Made by a program: the position numbers and the translations under genes
The notes under the pieces: model-generated
The model's input: the letters and a program-made list of their open reading frames with translations, nothing else
The model's database searches: none
What the model was told of the DNA's origin: nothing
Source of the DNA: Bacteroidia bacterium
GTDB lineage: Bacteria; Bacteroidota; Bacteroidia; Flavobacteriales; Flavobacteriaceae
NCBI GenBank assembly: GCA_030430535.1
Contig: JAUIKY010000008.1
Location: 1-64,000 of the forward strand
Direction of reading: 5' to 3'
DNA: 64,000 nt
Shown: piece by piece, positions 62,003-64,000 of the stretch
Position numbering within the stretch: position 1 is the stretch's first letter
How the letters are laid out: every line of letters begins with the position of its first letter

Positions 62003-62785
62003 TTGAATCCGAAAATTTCCATAATAACCGTTAACTATAACAACCTCGATGGTTTACAAAGAACCGTTGAGAGTGTAAAGGAACAAACTTACCAAAAGTT
62101 TGAGTATATAGTTATTGATGGAGGGTCCACTGATGGAAGCGCAGAGTACATTGAAAATAATAAAGAGGTATTCGATTACTGGGTGAGTGAGTCTGATACC
62201 GGTGTATATCACGCCATGAACAAGGGCATAAAAAAGGCGTCGGGAGAGTATTTATTGTTTTTAAATAGTGGTGACCATTTTTATGATAGTAAAGTTTTGG
62301 AGAGAAATATCGAGTTGATAACAGCAAAAGATATTATTTATTTTAACCTTCAAGTGGTCGAAGATGACAAAATATTCATTAAGGATTACCCCGAGAAACT
62401 TTCATTTTCATACTTTGTTAACGATACACTGCCACATCCTGCAACTTTTATAAAAAGGGATTTATTTCAAAAGGTTGGATGGTATAAGGAAGACTTTAAA
62501 ATTGTTTCCGATTGGAAATTTTTCATCGATGCACTTGGTAAGTATAATGCAACTTATAGCTATATAAACAAGCCTCTATCTACGTTTTATATTGGGGGGC
62601 TTAGCTCAATACCAGAGAATAGAATTGTAAAGAAAAAAGAAAGGGATGAGGTGTTGAATACCGATTATGCGCTGTATATGCAAGATTTAGAGGATGTAAT
62701 CGCATTTAGGAACACTTTAAATAGCTTAAGAGCGTCCAGAATAATAAAATTGTTAGTCAAACTCAAATTTTTAAATAAATTTTAG
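62003..62785 (+). CDS. Family 2 glycosyltransferase (WcaE-like), copy A'
   Basis: 260 residues from a TTG start; a nearby ATG at 61989 meets a stop and cannot be used. ISIITVNYNNLDGLQRTVES, VIDGGSTDGSAEYIE, VSESDTGVYHAMNKGIKKAS and LFLNSGDHF match copy A at 59260, as does LPHPATFIKRDLFQ. 59 bases after copy B'. Starts of this kind are weakly supported and the true start could be a few codons away. Confidence 0.88.
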   Translation: MNPKISIITVNYNNLDGLQRTVESVKEQTYQKFEYIVIDGGSTDGSAEYIENNKEVFDYWVSESDTGVYHAMNKGIKKASGEYLLFLNSGDHFYDSKVLERNIELITAKDIIYFNLQVVEDDKIFIKDYPEKLSFSYFVNDTLPHPATFIKRDLFQKVGWYKEDFKIVSDWKFFIDALGKYNATYSYINKPLSTFYIGGLSSIPENRIVKKKERDEVLNTDYALYMQDLEDVIAFRNTLNSLRASRIIKLLVKLKFLNKF

Positions 62786-63634
62786 ATGGCTAAACAGGTT
62801 TCCATAATTGTACCTTGCTATAACCAAGCTCATTTTTTAGACGAGGCACTGCAATCAGTTTTAAACCAAACCTACACCAACTGGGAATGTATTATTGTAA
62901 ACGACGGCAGCCCAGACCATACCAAAAACGTCGCTGAAAAATGGTGCGAAAAAGATAATCGGTTTAAATATCTGGAAAAAGAAAACGGCGGACTCTCAAG
63001 TGCTCGAAATGCGGGAATAGAAATCAGTGAGGGTGAGTATATTTTGCCGTTGGATGCTGACGATTTGTTGCACGAAAAGTTTCTGGAAATTTTAGTGCCC
63101 GAGTTGAAGCAAAATAAAAACTTAGCTATTGTATCGTGTTACAGTAAATTTTTCTTCGGAAGTAAAAATAATATCATCCACGAGCTGAAACCCAAGGGAA
63201 CAACATACCATGCCTTACTCTACGAAAATATTTTGGTTGCAACATCCTTGTATCGAAAATCATGTTGGGAAGCTGTTGGCGGGTACGACGAAAGCATGAA
63301 AAATGGTTTTGAGGACTGGGAGTTTTGGGTTGCCATTACAAAAATAGGTTGGACGTTTAAAATTGTAGAGGAGTTTTTATTTTACTACCGAAAACAAAAA
63401 CAATCGATGTTAACCGATACTTTAGAAAATCACAGGTTGGCCAATATGGAATACGTGTTTAACAAACACAAGGAAATATACATCGATAAGTACCAAACCA
63501 CTTTAAAATATCTGTTTTATTTGATAAATAAGCATAGCACTAGCGAAAGGAATATTAAAAAATCGGTGGAATATAAAATTGCCAAATTAATAGGTAAACC
63601 ATTTGGGTTTTTTAAAAAGTCTCTTAAAGATTAG
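62786..63634 (+). CDS. Family 2 glycosyltransferase
   Basis: 282 residues, directly contiguous with the previous gene. VSIIVPCYNQAHFLDEALQS, IIVNDGSPDHTKNVAEKW, GGLSSARNAGIEISEGEYIL and PLDADDLLHEKFLE are the nucleotide-sugar motifs. NGFEDWEFWVAITKIGW is the acidic acceptor motif. A further step of the glycan chain; sugar unknown. Confidence 0.9.
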   Translation: MAKQVSIIVPCYNQAHFLDEALQSVLNQTYTNWECIIVNDGSPDHTKNVAEKWCEKDNRFKYLEKENGGLSSARNAGIEISEGEYILPLDADDLLHEKFLEILVPELKQNKNLAIVSCYSKFFFGSKNNIIHELKPKGTTYHALLYENILVATSLYRKSCWEAVGGYDESMKNGFEDWEFWVAITKIGWTFKIVEEFLFYYRKQKQSMLTDTLENHRLANMEYVFNKHKEIYIDKYQTTLKYLFYLINKHSTSERNIKKSVEYKIAKLIGKPFGFFKKSLKD

Positions 63635-63650
63635 TCACAAAAAGGGAATT

Positions 63651-64000
63651 ATGATTTCAGTAATAATCCGAAATAAAAACCAAGAAAAAGCTTTAGGTTT
63701 TCTTTTGAAGAACCTCACTGAAAGGTATGTTGACGATATTGCTGAAATTATAGTAATAGATAATATCTCGGTTGATAATAGCAAAACTATATCTGAACAG
63801 TTCGGAGCTAAGTTTGTCACAATTAAAAACTTTAGTTACGGAGGTAGTGCTAATTTTGCCACGCAGCAGGCCAGCTTTCCTATTGTGGTGATGTTTAGTG
63901 CGCACTCGTATCCCGTAAGTCACGATTTTTTTAAGCTGATAAAAAATAAATTTGATGAAAACCCTAATTTGGCAGGGGTGAGGTGTTTGCACAACCCTAA
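63651..64000 (+). CDS. Family 2 glycosyltransferase (partial at window edge)
   Basis: About 116 N-terminal residues before the window ends. MISVIIRNKNQEKALGFLLK and IIVIDNISVDNSKTISEQFG start a GT-A domain; FSYGGSANFATQQASFPIVV with FSAHSYPVSHDFF lies at the metal-site position. The glycan locus continues beyond the right edge. Confidence 0.85.
   Translation, partial: MISVIIRNKNQEKALGFLLKNLTERYVDDIAEIIVIDNISVDNSKTISEQFGAKFVTIKNFSYGGSANFATQQASFPIVVMFSAHSYPVSHDFFKLIKNKFDENPNLAGVRCLHNP

Overview
The window is a chromosomal segment of a member of the Bacteroidetes, almost certainly a marine or aquatic Flavobacteriaceae. The evidence is the gene content: a Bacteroidetes-type RNA polymerase omega gene beside bamD and coaBC, DUF4835, a long SecA of 1117 residues without a C-terminal zinc motif, a split 5'-nucleotidase, a BatA/dihydroorotase-like pair, DUF5723-OmpA and TIGR02757. 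Promoters fit TAnnTTTG, leaders are A-rich without Shine-Dalgarno sequences, and GC is low. I see no rRNA, tRNA, CRISPR array, transposase or integrase.

Layout. 1-1353: split 5'-nucleotidase (minus strand). 1411-9342: housekeeping run on the plus strand (DUF6913-like, dapA, bamD, rpoZ, coaBC, DUF4835, recN, fabI). 9448-14801: small unknown gene, glycosyltransferase, YbbR, coaE and an RprX/RprY-like two-component pair. 14561-17219: a rearranged accessory spot. Here a HigB/HigA toxin-antitoxin module and an SH3-domain protein gene each sit between copies of the same two flanks (the 3' end of the response regulator and the 3' end of an NTF2-like gene). 17199-23305: minus-strand genes (NTF2-like, esterase, membrane protein, dihydroorotase-like, BatA/vWA, GT2). 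23449-32088: M61 peptidase, di-heme cytochrome peroxidase with a long N-terminal domain, PhoX-like lipoprotein, TIGR02757, two orphan lipoproteins and a LolD-like ATPase. 32211-42965: folE, secA, DUF2795, cobalamin adenosyltransferase, OmpA-like porin, methyltransferase and ABC-F protein.

43071-64000 (right edge): a large surface-glycan locus, all on the plus strand. It encodes Wza/Wzc-type export and tyrosine kinase proteins, CysQ and CysC for PAP/PAPS metabolism, a Wzm/Wzt ABC exporter with a C-terminal cargo domain, two sulfotransferases, a methyltransferase, GDP-fucose synthesis (gmd, fcl) and at least nine glycosyltransferases. Read together, these genes predict an exported, fucose-containing glycan that is sulfated and possibly methylated. 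The sulfate donor is made and its by-product removed by genes in the same cluster.

Two items merit most attention. One is the merodiploid-like junction at 14561-17219, where a response regulator tail is duplicated with only synonymous differences around two different cargos. The other is the sulfated-glycan locus. Short dispersed palindromic repeats (GTCAT..GAGCGGAGTCGAAG type) occupy many intergenic gaps.
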